NCBI GenBank assembly: GCA_029218425.1 | Contig: JAQXRH010000072.1 | Coordinates: 43,294 to 107,293 of the forward strand | Source of the DNA: Bacteroidales bacterium | GTDB lineage: Bacteria > Bacteroidota > Bacteroidia > Bacteroidales > Muribaculaceae | Reading direction: 5' to 3' | Length of the DNA stretch: 64,000 nt | In this document: positions 18,470-30,045 of the stretch, piece by piece | How the letters are laid out: each line of letters opens with the position of its first letter | How positions within the stretch are numbered: position 1 is the stretch's first letter | Position numbers and translations under genes: made by a program | The notes under the pieces: generated by a model | The model's input: only the letters and a program-made list of their open reading frames with translations | The model's database searches: none | Told to the model about the DNA's origin: nothing

Positions 18470-18919
18470 AATGTAAATATTTTGTGTTTTGGTTAATAAA
18501 TGCCTTTGCTTTGCTACGGCTCGCCTTGGTTGCCGGCTTGCCGTTTTGTGTCTATAATACTCTGCTTGTGTGCGTAAGGCATCACGCCTTTACGCCATCA
18601 GCATCCCACCATCTTCTTGTATAAGCTACTCTCTCCCTCCGGAATCAGCTACTACAGCTGTATGGTGGATATTTGTCAATATTTTCTTTTGTTTTGCAAA
18701 TATATGCAATATTTTTTGATATATTTATAAAAATTGTCTCAATATTTGCATATTTAGTAAAAATGTGACAATTTGTGGCGGCCCATTGCCCTTATTCGGA
18801 TTTTTTTTGCGGCGTAATGTAATTGTAATATGTGAAATGTTTGCTATTTAATTAATAATGCATATCTTTACGGGATATTATTAACAATTATTAATTATTA
18901 ATCAATTATCGTTTCCATT
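18470..18919. other. Divergent intergenic region, AT-rich, promoters only
   Basis: About 450 bp between divergent genes. It contains a minus-strand -7-like box TATATTTG (18704-18697) and the plus-strand promoter at 18840-18870. I see no ORF or RNA gene in it. Confidence 0.5.
18840..18870 (+). promoter_or_regulatory. Promoter of the outer-membrane-like protein gene
   Basis: TTTG (18840-18843), 19 nt, TATCTTTA (18863-18870), one mismatch from TAnnTTTG in the last base. Confidence 0.65.
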
Positions 18920-19666
18920 ATGAAAAGATTCCTATCGTTATTAGCTGCCGCGCTATTGTGCGTCGGTGCTTCCCACGCTCAGTTTGGCATCAACCACCTT
19001 GCAGTAAGCGGGTCGGTAAGTACCAATGGTATCGGCGTCGAACTGGCCACTCAGGTCACCCAATGGGGCGCTTTGCGTGCCGGTGTATCGTTCATGCCCA
19101 ATTTCAAATTCGGATTTGATGCCGATGTCGACGCTAATATCGCCGGTTCGGGTGTCAATACCTATCCCATTGATATCGACCTTGCTACCGGGCGTACGCA
19201 AGGCGACGTGATCCTAAACATTTATCCTTTCACCCAGCGTATCCCAGTCTATGTGGCTGCCGGTGTCTACTTTGGCGGTAGCAAAATATTGGACATCAAA
19301 GGTCATAGCGACGAACTTGAACAAGGCTTGAAATCTGGTGCCATCCAATCGGCCGATTTGCAAATCGGTGATTACCAAGTGCCTGTCGACAAGAATGGTA
19401 ATGTGACAGGATATTTCAAAACTAAATCCGTGCGCCCCTATTTCGGCCTCGGTTATGGTAGTGCTATCCCGGGCCGCCTCCTCAGCTTCAACGTGGAGTT
19501 GGGCGTTCAAGTGATGGGCAAAATGAAAATCTACGATGGCACAACCGATAAGGAAGTGCCCCAGTCCGTAGGTGTGGAAGATGTAAACGACGACCTCCGC
19601 AAGGTGCTCGACAAGCTCACCGTCTACCCGGTTCTCAAATTCACCCTCTCCGGCAAGATTTTCTAA
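18920..19666 (+). CDS. Predicted outer-membrane beta-barrel or periplasmic protein of unknown function
   Basis: 248 aa with a clear signal peptide ending ASHAQ. The mature part alternates hydrophobic and polar residues with glycine and aromatic girdle residues (WGALRAGVSFMPNFKFGFD, IPVYVAAGVYFGGSK, RPYFGLGYGSAIPG, LLSFNVELGVQVMG) and ends in a hydrophobic strand terminating in Phe (FTLSGKIF), typical of small beta-barrels. I do not recognise a named family. It has its own promoter and is followed by a string of hairpins. Confidence 0.65.
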   Translation: MKRFLSLLAAALLCVGASHAQFGINHLAVSGSVSTNGIGVELATQVTQWGALRAGVSFMPNFKFGFDADVDANIAGSGVNTYPIDIDLATGRTQGDVILNIYPFTQRIPVYVAAGVYFGGSKILDIKGHSDELEQGLKSGAIQSADLQIGDYQVPVDKNGNVTGYFKTKSVRPYFGLGYGSAIPGRLLSFNVELGVQVMGKMKIYDGTTDKEVPQSVGVEDVNDDLRKVLDKLTVYPVLKFTLSGKIF

Positions 19667-19696
19667 TCCCGATAATTCCGACAATAAATACTAACT

Positions 19697-19956
19697 AAGC
19701 ATCCGAAAGTTTTGACTCTCGGATGCTTTCTTCGTTTGACTTCGCCAAGCCGACCTATCGGTAAACATTAACATTCAATCATCATAACACAAGGCCTCCA
19801 CCCGGAGACCTTGTGTAGTAACCATCCGAAAAAGCCGGCCTGTTTCGGATGGTTATTTTATATGTAAAGTCGTTCTACTCGCAAAGTGGAACGCCTTTAC
19901 TTTTTTTATTTGTAAGTTGTTAAAAGAAACTCCCTGCATCGCAATGCAAGGAGTTC
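19697..19956. terminator. Cluster of five consecutive hairpins between convergent genes
   Basis: Five inverted repeats follow one another: AAGCATCCGA/TCGGATGCTT (19697-19728, T-rich tail, terminator of the upstream gene), CACAAGG/CCTTGTG (19788-19815), TAACCATCCGAAA/TTTCGGATGGTTA (19819-19855), AAAG-CGTTC/GAACG-CTTT (about 19864-19898) and AACTCC-TGCAT/ATGCA-GGAGTT (about 19928-19956, reading into a T-rich tract on the minus strand, so the terminator of tsf). The 350-bp gap holds nothing else. Confidence 0.65.
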
Positions 19957-20014
19957 CTTTAATAGTTATCGTTGATTGTGGGGTGTCGTTATTCTACGAC
20001 TGCACAATTTCAGA

Positions 20015-21007
20015 TTAGTCCTGGTTGAGGTTTACGCGTTTGAATGCAGTGGCTACGAGGCCTTTAGCTACGCTTTCGAGATACTGGCCGATGGTCAGCT
20101 TGGCATCGTTGATAAATTCCTGTTCCATCAAGCATGATTCTTTGCAGAATTTGTTGACACGTCCGTTGGCAATGTTTTCGATCATTGCGGCGGGGAGGTT
20201 GGCACGTTTCTGCTCTGATACTTCAGCCATGATGGCGCGGCCTTTGGCTGCTTCCTCTTCGCTGATCCAACCTTTAGCCATGTTTGACTCGATGTGGTCT
20301 TCAGAGTCGAAGTGGTTGGGGTTGAGGCCTGCTTTCTTGAGGGCTGCTTCTACGGCTTTGCGTACTTGCTCGTCCTTGGTCTTTTCGATGGCGATTGCCT
20401 TCTCCGACTCAAGAACAGATGCGGGCACGCTTGCGCGGTCAACAGCGAGGGGGTTCATCGATGCTACCTGCATTGCTACGTTGCGTCCTGCCTGGTAGTC
20501 AACGTTTTCCAAGTTGAAGCCTACGATAGTGGCGAGCTTGTTGCCGAAGTGGGTATAGGAAGTGGTGGAGGGGGCCTCGATTACTTCGTAAGCCGAGATT
20601 TCGGTCTTTTCGCCAGTCTTGCCAGTCTCCTCTACTACGAGGTCGGCAACGGTGCGGCCATCTATTTCGAGAGCCTTGAGCGCGTCGAGGTTGGCAACGC
20701 GGTTGGCGATAGCGGCGTCAAGTATCTTGTTGGTGAGCTCTACGAAACCGGCGTTTTTAGCCACGAAGTCGGTCTCACAGTTGAGTGCGAGCACTGCTGC
20801 GAATCCGCCATCGTTCTTTGCTATAACGCAACCTTCAGCGGCCTGACGGTCTTCGCGTTTTGCAGCCACAGCTTGTCCTTTCTTGCGGAGGATTTCTACT
20901 GCTGCTTCGATGTCGCCATTGGTCTCGGCGAGGGCTTTTTTGCAATCCATCAAGCCGGCGCTTGTCAATGCGCGGAGCTTGGTGATTTCAGCCATTGTTA
21001 CTGCCAT
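20015..21007 (-). CDS. tsf: Translation elongation factor Ts
   Basis: Guanine nucleotide exchange factor for EF-Tu. The ORF track extends to 21070, but the conserved start is MAVTMAEITKLRALTSAGLMDCKKAL at 21007. The N-terminal UBA-like segment, the TDFVAKN motif (NCETDFVAKN) that contacts EF-Tu, and the dimerisation core are all present; about 330 aa, the Bacteroidetes length. Last gene of the rplM-rpsI-rpsB-tsf operon, ending at the hairpin near 19928-19956. Confidence 0.95.
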   Translation of the reverse strand: MAVTMAEITKLRALTSAGLMDCKKALAETNGDIEAAVEILRKKGQAVAAKREDRQAAEGCVIAKNDGGFAAVLALNCETDFVAKNAGFVELTNKILDAAIANRVANLDALKALEIDGRTVADLVVEETGKTGEKTEISAYEVIEAPSTTSYTHFGNKLATIVGFNLENVDYQAGRNVAMQVASMNPLAVDRASVPASVLESEKAIAIEKTKDEQVRKAVEAALKKAGLNPNHFDSEDHIESNMAKGWISEEEAAKGRAIMAEVSEQKRANLPAAMIENIANGRVNKFCKESCLMEQEFINDAKLTIGQYLESVAKGLVATAFKRVNLNQD

Positions 21008-21118
21008 ATTATCTGATATTATATGTGTTGGATTTTTATTATTTGTTGTTTTAAAAATATAGACCGACATTCATGCGTGTGAGTGCCGGTCTATTAGATG
21101 AATATACCGGTTACGATA

Positions 21119-21952
21119 TTATTCTTCTGTGGCTTCGGGTGCTTCCTCAGCGGCTTCGGTAGCTTCGGTAGCCTCGGCTGCTTCTGCTACTTCTTCCTTG
21201 CGAACGCGACGACGTTCGCGCTTGGGGGCGCCTTCTGCTTCAGCGGCTGCGTTGTCGGCCTTCTCGGCTTTGTGCTCCTGCAAGCCTTCGTTGATTGCTG
21301 CGCACACGTTGGTGAGGATCAAGTCGATTGACTTGCTTGCGTCATCGTTGGCGGGAATTACGAAGTCGATGTCGGAGGGGTCGGAGTTGGTGTCGACGAT
21401 TGCGAATACGGGGATACCGAGACGCACTGCCTCTGCTACTGCGATGTGCTCTTTCATTACGTCAACTACGAAGAGAGCCGAGGGGAGACGGTTCAAGTCG
21501 GCGATTGAGCCGAGTGTCTTCTCCAATTTGGCGCGCTGACGTGAGATTTGGAGCTTCTCGCGCTTTGAAAGGTTGTCAAATGTGCCGTCTTTCGACATTT
21601 TGTCGATAGCCGCCATCTTTTTGACTGCTTTGCGGATTGTGGGGAAGTTGGTGAGCATACCACCCGGCCAGCGCTCGATGACGTAGGGCATTCCTACCGA
21701 CTGAGCCTTCTCTGCAATCACTTGTTTGGCCTGTTTTTTGGTAGCTACGAAGAGTATCTTCTTGCCACCTTTTGCTATACTCTTAAGTGCTGCGGCTGCC
21801 TCGTCGAGTTTTGCTGCAGTCTTGTAGAGGTCTATGATGTGGATACCGTTGCGCTCCATGAAGATGTAGGGCGCCATTGCAGGATTCCATTTACGTTTGA
21901 GGTGACCGAAATGGCAACCTGCTTCTAATAGTTGTTCAAATGTTGCTGACAT
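21119..21952 (-). CDS. rpsB: 30S ribosomal protein S2
   Basis: 277 aa. Typical S2 opening FEQLLEAGCHFGHLKRKWNPAM and the motif FVVDVMKEHIAVAEAVRLGIPVFAIVDTNSDP. The last about 50 residues are a low-complexity Ala/Glu tail (EATEATEAAEEAPEATEE), longer than in E. coli. Third gene of the operon, 112 nt before tsf. Confidence 0.97.
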   Translation of the reverse strand: MSATFEQLLEAGCHFGHLKRKWNPAMAPYIFMERNGIHIIDLYKTAAKLDEAAAALKSIAKGGKKILFVATKKQAKQVIAEKAQSVGMPYVIERWPGGMLTNFPTIRKAVKKMAAIDKMSKDGTFDNLSKREKLQISRQRAKLEKTLGSIADLNRLPSALFVVDVMKEHIAVAEAVRLGIPVFAIVDTNSDPSDIDFVIPANDDASKSIDLILTNVCAAINEGLQEHKAEKADNAAAEAEGAPKRERRRVRKEEVAEAAEATEATEAAEEAPEATEE

Positions 21953-22123
21953 TTTCTTTTTGTATTTGTTTACGTTCTGTGAAATTTAACTACCTGGTAG
22001 GGAACGTGTCCATCCTGGAAGTTTAGATACTAAACAGTTTGGAGAGCGAGAGTGGTTTGATTTTTTTACGCTACGGACCGATAATAAGCTATCATGCCCG
22101 TTGGCTTCCTATCGCGACTACGA
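21953..22123 (-). other. rpsI-rpsB intergenic leader with small hairpins
   Basis: 171 nt within an otherwise tight operon. GTTTAG/CTAAAC (around 22021-22036) and CTACC/GGTAG (around 21990-22000) can form hairpins. A ribosomal-protein binding leader is possible but not recognised. Confidence 0.3.
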
Positions 22124-22510
22124 TTAACGTTTTGAGAACTGGAAGCGTTTGCGTGCTTTGGGCTGACCGGGTTTCTTACGCTCAACCGAACGCGGGTCGC
22201 GAGTCATGAAGCCTTCTTTGCGGAGGGCTGACTTGTCCTCGGGATTGATTTTCACGAGGGCGCGTGCGATTGCAAGACGAAGAGCTTCGGCTTGTCCTTT
22301 GTAACCACCGCCATCAAGATTTACCTTGATGTCATATTTCTCGGCTACATCAAGCAAGGTCAGGGGCTGACGAACGATGTATTGAAGAATTGACGAGGGG
22401 AAATAAACCTCAATGGGGCGCTTGTTGATTGTGATGACGCCGTTGCCTTCCGAAAGGATTACGCGCGCGATGGCGGCTTTACGACGGCCTACTGAATTAA
22501 CTGTTTCCAT
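22124..22510 (-). CDS. rpsI: 30S ribosomal protein S9
   Basis: 128 aa, starting METVNSVGRRKAAIARV and ending in the conserved basic tail KARKRFQFSKR that reaches the ribosomal P site. Follows rplM by 9 nt. Confidence 0.97.
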   Translation of the reverse strand: METVNSVGRRKAAIARVILSEGNGVITINKRPIEVYFPSSILQYIVRQPLTLLDVAEKYDIKVNLDGGGYKGQAEALRLAIARALVKINPEDKSALRKEGFMTRDPRSVERKKPGQPKARKRFQFSKR

Positions 22511-22519
22511 ACTTTGAGA

Positions 22520-22999
22520 TTATTTCAATTTGTTGATGTCGATGACTTTGGGGTTTTGTGCTTCGTGGGGATGTGTCGGCCCATTGTATACGTGCATGTT
22601 TTCGATGATGCGACGGCCGATACGGTTCTTGGGAAGCATACCTTTCATTACATGGATGAAAAGGGGATGCATGCCCGGCTTGATGTGCTTGTTGAATGAT
22701 TTCTTCATGAGCACTTCGGGGGTCGAAACACGCTGTCCACCAGGATATCCAGTGTAGCTGAGGTATTCGCGGTCGGTCCACTTTGCGCCGGTAAGTTTTA
22801 CTTTGTCGGCGTTGATGATGATTACATTGTCGCCACATTCTACAAACGGAGTGTAGCAAGCTTTGTACTTGCCACGCAACAATTTGGCGACTTTCGCACA
22901 AAGACGGCCGAGTACTTGGTCGGTGGCATCTACCACTACCCATTCCTTTTCGACGCTCTGCGCGTTTGGCATTGAGGTTTTGTAACTTAAAGTATCCAC
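22520..22999 (-). CDS. rplM: 50S ribosomal protein L13
   Basis: 159 aa, begins with a GTG at 22999 giving MDTLSYKT, the N-terminus typical of Bacteroidetes L13, so the GTG is preferred over the ATG at 22972. Core motifs VVDATDQVLGRLCAKVAKLLRGKYK, YTGYPGGQR and GMLPKNRIGRR are present. First gene of the ribosomal operon. Confidence 0.96.
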   Translation of the reverse strand: MDTLSYKTSMPNAQSVEKEWVVVDATDQVLGRLCAKVAKLLRGKYKACYTPFVECGDNVIIINADKVKLTGAKWTDREYLSYTGYPGGQRVSTPEVLMKKSFNKHIKPGMHPLFIHVMKGMLPKNRIGRRIIENMHVYNGPTHPHEAQNPKVIDINKLK

Positions 23000-23105
23000 T
23001 CTTTAAATGTTTAAAAATTAATTAATTACACATAGCCCATTATCGCGTTGCGCCCGGCCAAAGACGCTCCCCGACATGTGGCTTCCTGATTTTTTGGATA
23101 TAATC
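23000..23105 (-). promoter_or_regulatory. Candidate structured 5' leader of the rplM operon
   Basis: Between the predicted transcription start and the GTG of rplM there are about 105 nt. CACAT and ATGTG can close a stem around a GC-rich core containing GCGT/ACGC. Ribosomal-protein operons often have autoregulatory leaders, but I cannot match this one to a known family. Confidence 0.35.
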
Positions 23106-23111
23106 GGACTG

Positions 23112-23142
23112 CAAAGGTAGTGATTTTCTTTTAATTATCCAA
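23112..23142 (-). promoter_or_regulatory. Promoter of the rplM-rpsI-rpsB-tsf operon
   Basis: Minus strand TTG (23142-23140), 20 nt, TACCTTTG (23119-23112) followed by C; strong consensus match. Confidence 0.75.
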
Positions 23143-23420
23143 TAGTTGGCGCCTATATTTTTTGCCTATTTTGCGATGTGCACGATGCTGCGATGCTTGC
23201 ATCGCTTGCATCGCGATTCTCTTATTCTCTTATTCTCTTATTCTGCTTATATTGCTGATAGTCGCTCGTTGCGCTGATATTGGCCAGGGCCAACGTGATA
23301 TCTACGAAGAAGATGGAACGCTGGCTTAACATTCCGTTGGTGTAGTTGGCCGTCGCGTCGGCTTATCGCTGGTATGTGTCATATAAGTTGGCCTATCGCT
23401 GGTATGTGTCATATAATAAG
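23143..23420. repeat. Intergenic region with microsatellite and 30-bp tandem duplication
   Basis: The gap holds three copies of TTATTCTC (about 23221-23245) and two copies of TATCGCTGGTATGTGTCATA extended to 23 nt (23364-23386 and 23394-23416, period 30). The ORF at 23346 is a by-product of the duplication. Confidence 0.6.
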
Positions 23421-23454
23421 AAAAAGGGGCGCACATGCCGTGCGCCTCTTTTGG
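23421..23454 (-). terminator. Terminator of the secreted carbohydrate-binding protein gene
   Basis: GGCGCAC/GTGCGCC with flanking AAAAG...CTTTT; the minus strand ends in a run of T. Confidence 0.75.
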
Positions 23455-23517
23455 TTGTATCTGTGATTAGTAGATGTGGTAGCCATGCTACCCCTATGCA
23501 ATCTGCAAGATTCGGGG

Positions 23518-25269
23518 TTAGCGGATGACTTTCTTGTAAGTGCGAGAGCCTTGGCGCACGATGTAGAGGCCGTGGCTGGGATTGGCTACGCGCACGCCGT
23601 CTATGCTATAGTATTCGGCGGGAGATTCTGTGTCGGCCGGGATTTCGATTACAGAGTCCGATATTTTGCCTCCGATGCGGGCGTGTCGGCTGGTGAAGAT
23701 GTCGGTATCTTCCTTTTCGGCGCTTGTCGAGGGGTCTTTGGAGTAAGCCGTTGATGCGTTGTCAAACACGGTGGGGTCGTAGGGGGTTGACCCGATTGCG
23801 CCCTGTCCGTAGGTGTCGATTACCATCACGCCGATGCCGTTCTCCTTGATATGCTGTTCGGTGATGCCGAGTTTCGACAACGGGAATTTCCATTCGTAGA
23901 ACGAATGTTTTTCGCGGGCCACTTCGTCGATGAGGTCTACGAACCCGTCGTTGGTGAGCAGCTCTTCGGGGTCATAGCTGAATTCCCCTTGTCCCCATAT
24001 ATGGTCGATGCTGGGTAGGAGCCCGTCGGCAACGCCGTAGTAGGGCTCGCTGCCTAATTTCACGCAGGTGGCGGGATCCTCGTAGTTCACGGTGCCGTTG
24101 GCTCCCGGGAAGAAAAGCGCGGGGGTGCCCACCATAGGCTTGGTATTACCGAGCCATATGCAGTCGGTGCCGTTGCGCATCACGTTGTATTTCCCGTCGG
24201 CGTCCCATATCGTGTTGCCGTTGTCAAGAAGGCCTTCGAATTCTTTGTCGGCGAACAGGTCGAAGGCGATCATGATACGGCCGTCCATCATCCAGGGACG
24301 GTGGCGGTCGTTGTCCGACTTCCCGTCGCCCGCAGCATCCCACACTTCATATACGTATTGTACGCCGAGATAGAGATTATCGGCATCGTAGGCGGCATAG
24401 ATGGCATAGGAGTCAATCACGGGATACTCATGTTTGCCTTTGAACGCCGATGCGATGTCGCGGGCCACTCCCTGGCATATGAGGTCGTCGTCGGTCCAGT
24501 TCGACAGCGCATTGTCGGCGCGACATTGGTAGTTGGTGTTGGGGTGTTTTGTGAATTTGGTGTTCACGGTGCGGTTGCTGCCGTTCTTGCCGTCGGGGTT
24601 GACACGGTAGTAATCGGTGGTGAGCGTGCCGTCAACCATGGGAATGACTTCGCGCTTGGTGTAGATGAATGTCTGAGCCTTCTCGACACCTTCGTTGGTT
24701 ACGGTAAGCGTGCGCAGCTCTGTCGTCTCGGTAAAGGTAAGTGGTGATGTGTACACTGCTGATGCTATGGTCGGCGTTGTGCCGTCGGTGGTGTAGTGGA
24801 TGTCGACGACAGGATTGACCGTCAGTGTCACTGTGATTTCGTCGGAGAAGCGGGTCCCGGTTCGTGGCGATGCTATGACGGTGGCAGTCGTAGGTGCGGG
24901 CGCTCCGCTGTATTCCCCCTCGTCGCTTATTTTGCCTTTCTTGCCGCCTGCTCCTTTATAGATATGGCCTACTTTGGGCGCACCGCTGTAGTCGGCGGTC
25001 TGGTAGCTGTCGCCTGCAAGGGTGGCGTGTTTAAAGAGGAACCCATCAATCCCCGCTGGACTCGTGGAGAATGTGTATGCCCAAATATCGCCTTCGACAT
25101 GGTCGATTTCAACTCCCGGCCAAGTGGTCGAGATATCTCCCCAATAGTGGATGCCGACGCTTTCCCATTGCGTAGCCGAGTTGTCGTAATAGATTGTGTA
25201 ACTCGCGGCTACAGCTGACATTGCCGGCAGTAAAAGTGCCAGTAGTGCATTAAGTAATCTTGATTTCAT
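23518..25269 (-). CDS. Secreted multidomain carbohydrate-binding protein (CBM26-like, chitobiase-type, CBM9-like)
   Basis: 583 aa. Signal peptide (LLALLLPAMSAVAA), then a starch-binding CBM26-like module (about residues 22-115: YTIYYDNSATQWESVGIHYWG, YKGAGGKKGKI). A short Ig-like chitobiase C-terminal/FN3-type module follows (about 130-205: IHYTTDGTTPT, YTSPLTFTETTELRTLTV). Residues about 210-540 resemble CBM9/DOMON-like sugar-binding sandwiches (DADNLYLGVQYVYEVWD, GRIMIAFDLFADKEF). The end EYYSIDGVRVANPSHGLYIV is a sorting-tail-like sequence shared with the 1049-aa protein. No catalytic site is visible; probably a surface glycan binder. It is next to the GH2 gene but about 220 bp apart. Confidence 0.7.
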   Translation of the reverse strand: MKSRLLNALLALLLPAMSAVAASYTIYYDNSATQWESVGIHYWGDISTTWPGVEIDHVEGDIWAYTFSTSPAGIDGFLFKHATLAGDSYQTADYSGAPKVGHIYKGAGGKKGKISDEGEYSGAPAPTTATVIASPRTGTRFSDEITVTLTVNPVVDIHYTTDGTTPTIASAVYTSPLTFTETTELRTLTVTNEGVEKAQTFIYTKREVIPMVDGTLTTDYYRVNPDGKNGSNRTVNTKFTKHPNTNYQCRADNALSNWTDDDLICQGVARDIASAFKGKHEYPVIDSYAIYAAYDADNLYLGVQYVYEVWDAAGDGKSDNDRHRPWMMDGRIMIAFDLFADKEFEGLLDNGNTIWDADGKYNVMRNGTDCIWLGNTKPMVGTPALFFPGANGTVNYEDPATCVKLGSEPYYGVADGLLPSIDHIWGQGEFSYDPEELLTNDGFVDLIDEVAREKHSFYEWKFPLSKLGITEQHIKENGIGVMVIDTYGQGAIGSTPYDPTVFDNASTAYSKDPSTSAEKEDTDIFTSRHARIGGKISDSVIEIPADTESPAEYYSIDGVRVANPSHGLYIVRQGSRTYKKVIR

Positions 25270-25339
25270 GGATGTGTAAATGTTTGAAATAGTGAACTAT
25301 GAATATGTAAGTATATGTTGCTTTCATGGAAATGATGCG

Positions 25340-25347
25340 CAAAGTTA
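25340..25347 (-). promoter_or_regulatory. -7 element of the carbohydrate-binding protein gene
   Basis: TAACTTTG followed by C on the minus strand, about 70 nt before the ATG; no convincing -33 box. Confidence 0.4.
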
Positions 25348-25489
25348 TAAATTTATTTGGAAATATGAAATCATCAGCTTTCAGGCTTTTTTCTGTGTGG
25401 TTTAACTTTTTGACGCATTGCAATGAGTGGCGAGTGGTTACTTCGCAGTCGAGAGGAGATTGATATTTTGAAGTGACCCCAAAAGTTTT

Positions 25490-28588
<3,099 letters not shown>

Positions 28589-28616
28589 TTATAATAAGGT
28601 ATGTGGCGCCGTCGGC

Positions 28617-29162
28617 TTATTCTATCGCGGTCATGTGGTATCCCAGGCGTTTGAGCCAAATTGCTGCGCCGAAGTAATAGAGCTGGTGCAGGCAGCGTAC
28701 GTAGGCATTGAAAGCGTCGGGCGTGCCGGGCTCAAAGCCTTCGTGAATCAGCGCATTATGCACCATTTCGGCCACGTTGCCTACGAGGTCGGATATCTCG
28801 CTGGCTACTTGCTCGTCGACTTTGAGAAAGTCGGTGCATATATATTCGTCCATGTTGTCATAGCCGCGGCCTTTGACAAGGATGGCGTAAAGGTCGTTGA
28901 ACTGCGAATACATCGCCCAGTCCTCGTCCCACATCTGCGCCACCGCCATGCCAATGAACATCATCCAGCCGAGCGATGCCGTAGGGTAGTGCTGAAACTC
29001 GCGAACGCCGTCGGGAAGGTAAGCCATGCATATCTTTTCCCAACGCTCCTCTATGTCGGGGGCTTCGGGCAGCCGGTTGTCGATAGCATCGCGGCGCAAC
29101 AGGTAGTTGGCGATGCAGGAGTGGACGTTGCTTTCAAATTTTTCCAGGTGAATAGAATCCAT
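28617..29162 (-). CDS. Conserved hypothetical protein (about 181 aa)
   Basis: Helical, acidic, cytoplasmic-looking protein without signal peptide or membrane segment. The track starts at a TTG (29171); the ATG at 29162 (MDSIHLEKFE) is a better start and lies 9 nt after the IMPase stop. Landmarks are WEKICMAYLPDGVREFQHYPTASLGWMMFIGMAVAQMWD and a Tyr-rich C-terminus. I do not recognise the family. Tight coupling with the inositol monophosphatase gene suggests co-expression. Confidence 0.7.
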   Translation of the reverse strand: MDSIHLEKFESNVHSCIANYLLRRDAIDNRLPEAPDIEERWEKICMAYLPDGVREFQHYPTASLGWMMFIGMAVAQMWDEDWAMYSQFNDLYAILVKGRGYDNMDEYICTDFLKVDEQVASEISDLVGNVAEMVHNALIHEGFEPGTPDAFNAYVRCLHQLYYFGAAIWLKRLGYHMTAIE

Positions 29163-29171
29163 AATGTGCAA

Positions 29172-29954
29172 TTATTGTTTTGCGGCCGGGTTATGGCTGT
29201 TGATGATGCCGGCGAGGCGTTGTAGGTTGGCTTGGTTGTTGGCGGCAATCACCCCGCTCCCTGCCATGGGGTTGAGCGGCTTGCCATAGATGTCGCAAAG
29301 CATGCCCCCGGCTTCTTCCACTATCAGTGACGCGGCGGCAAAATCCCATGCGCCGAGCCGGTATTCAAAGTACATGTCAAAGCGGCCCATTGCCATATAG
29401 CAAAGCTCGGGTGCTGCGGCCCCCAACCTGCGTATGTCGTTGCATTGCATGAACACGTCGCATATCGCTTTGCTGCACCACTCAGCTTGGTCCTTGTAGT
29501 AGACGGGAAAGGCGGTGCACATGATGGCATCGTCAAACGGCCGCTCGGATACGTGGATACGCTGCCCGTTGCGCCATGCACCCTTGCCACGCCATGCGCT
29601 GAACATCTCATCGGTGCGTGGCAGATACACCACGCTCATCTCCATGGCGCCGTCGTGGCACAACCCTACGCATATAGCGCACTGGTCAACGCCGCGTGCA
29701 TAGTTGGCGGTGCCGTCGATGGGGTCGATTATCCACACCCATTCGTGGCCTACGTCGGCGATATCCCCCTCCTCGCATATGAACCCGCTGCCGGGAAGCA
29801 GCTCCGATAGCTGTTGGCGCAAATATTCTTGCACTGCCAAGTCGGCGGTGGTGACAATGTTCTCATTGCCTCCCTTCTGCATGATGCCTATATTGTCGGG
29901 AGAGGCCATCAACGGCGATGCTGCCCTTACTATTGCTATGATTTTGTCAATCAT
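29172..29954 (-). CDS. Inositol monophosphatase family protein
   Basis: 260-aa Mg-dependent sugar phosphatase of the IMPase/FBPase/CysQ superfamily. The metal-binding motifs are intact: FICEEGD, the WIIDPIDGTANYARG signature, and GAWDFAAASLIVEEAGG near the C-terminus. Substrates in the family include inositol phosphate, fructose-1,6-bisphosphate and PAP; the sequence does not settle which. First gene of a two-gene unit with its own promoter that overlaps the divergent acyltransferase promoter. Confidence 0.9.
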   Translation of the reverse strand: MIDKIIAIVRAASPLMASPDNIGIMQKGGNENIVTTADLAVQEYLRQQLSELLPGSGFICEEGDIADVGHEWVWIIDPIDGTANYARGVDQCAICVGLCHDGAMEMSVVYLPRTDEMFSAWRGKGAWRNGQRIHVSERPFDDAIMCTAFPVYYKDQAEWCSKAICDVFMQCNDIRRLGAAAPELCYMAMGRFDMYFEYRLGAWDFAAASLIVEEAGGMLCDIYGKPLNPMAGSGVIAANNQANLQRLAGIINSHNPAAKQ

Positions 29955-29975
29955 CGATGCCTATTTTTATCTCTA

Positions 29976-30006
29976 CAAAGGTAGGTATAATATTCCATTT
30001 TTCCAA
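29976..30006 (-). promoter_or_regulatory. Promoter of the inositol monophosphatase gene
   Basis: Minus strand TTG (30006-30004), 20 nt, TACCTTTG (29983-29976), 22 nt before the ATG. Confidence 0.7.
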
Positions 30007-30021
30007 TTCACGAATTTTCTG

Positions 30022-30029
30022 TATCTTTG
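30022..30029 (+). promoter_or_regulatory. -7 element of the divergent acyltransferase gene
   Basis: TATCTTTG, 17 nt before the ATG at 30046; the T-rich -33 zone (29998-30002) falls next to the -33 box of the opposite promoter, so the two promoters overlap. Confidence 0.55.
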
Positions 30030-30045
30030 TCACAAATTATTGATA

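Noticed and set aside
23346-23528. 60-aa ORF with repeated AYRWYVSY
   Set aside because: Produced by the 30-bp tandem duplication; it runs into the terminator hairpin of the neighbouring gene.
29704-30045. N-terminal extension of the acyltransferase ORF
   Set aside because: It overlaps the inositol monophosphatase gene and its promoter; the conserved protein starts at 30046.
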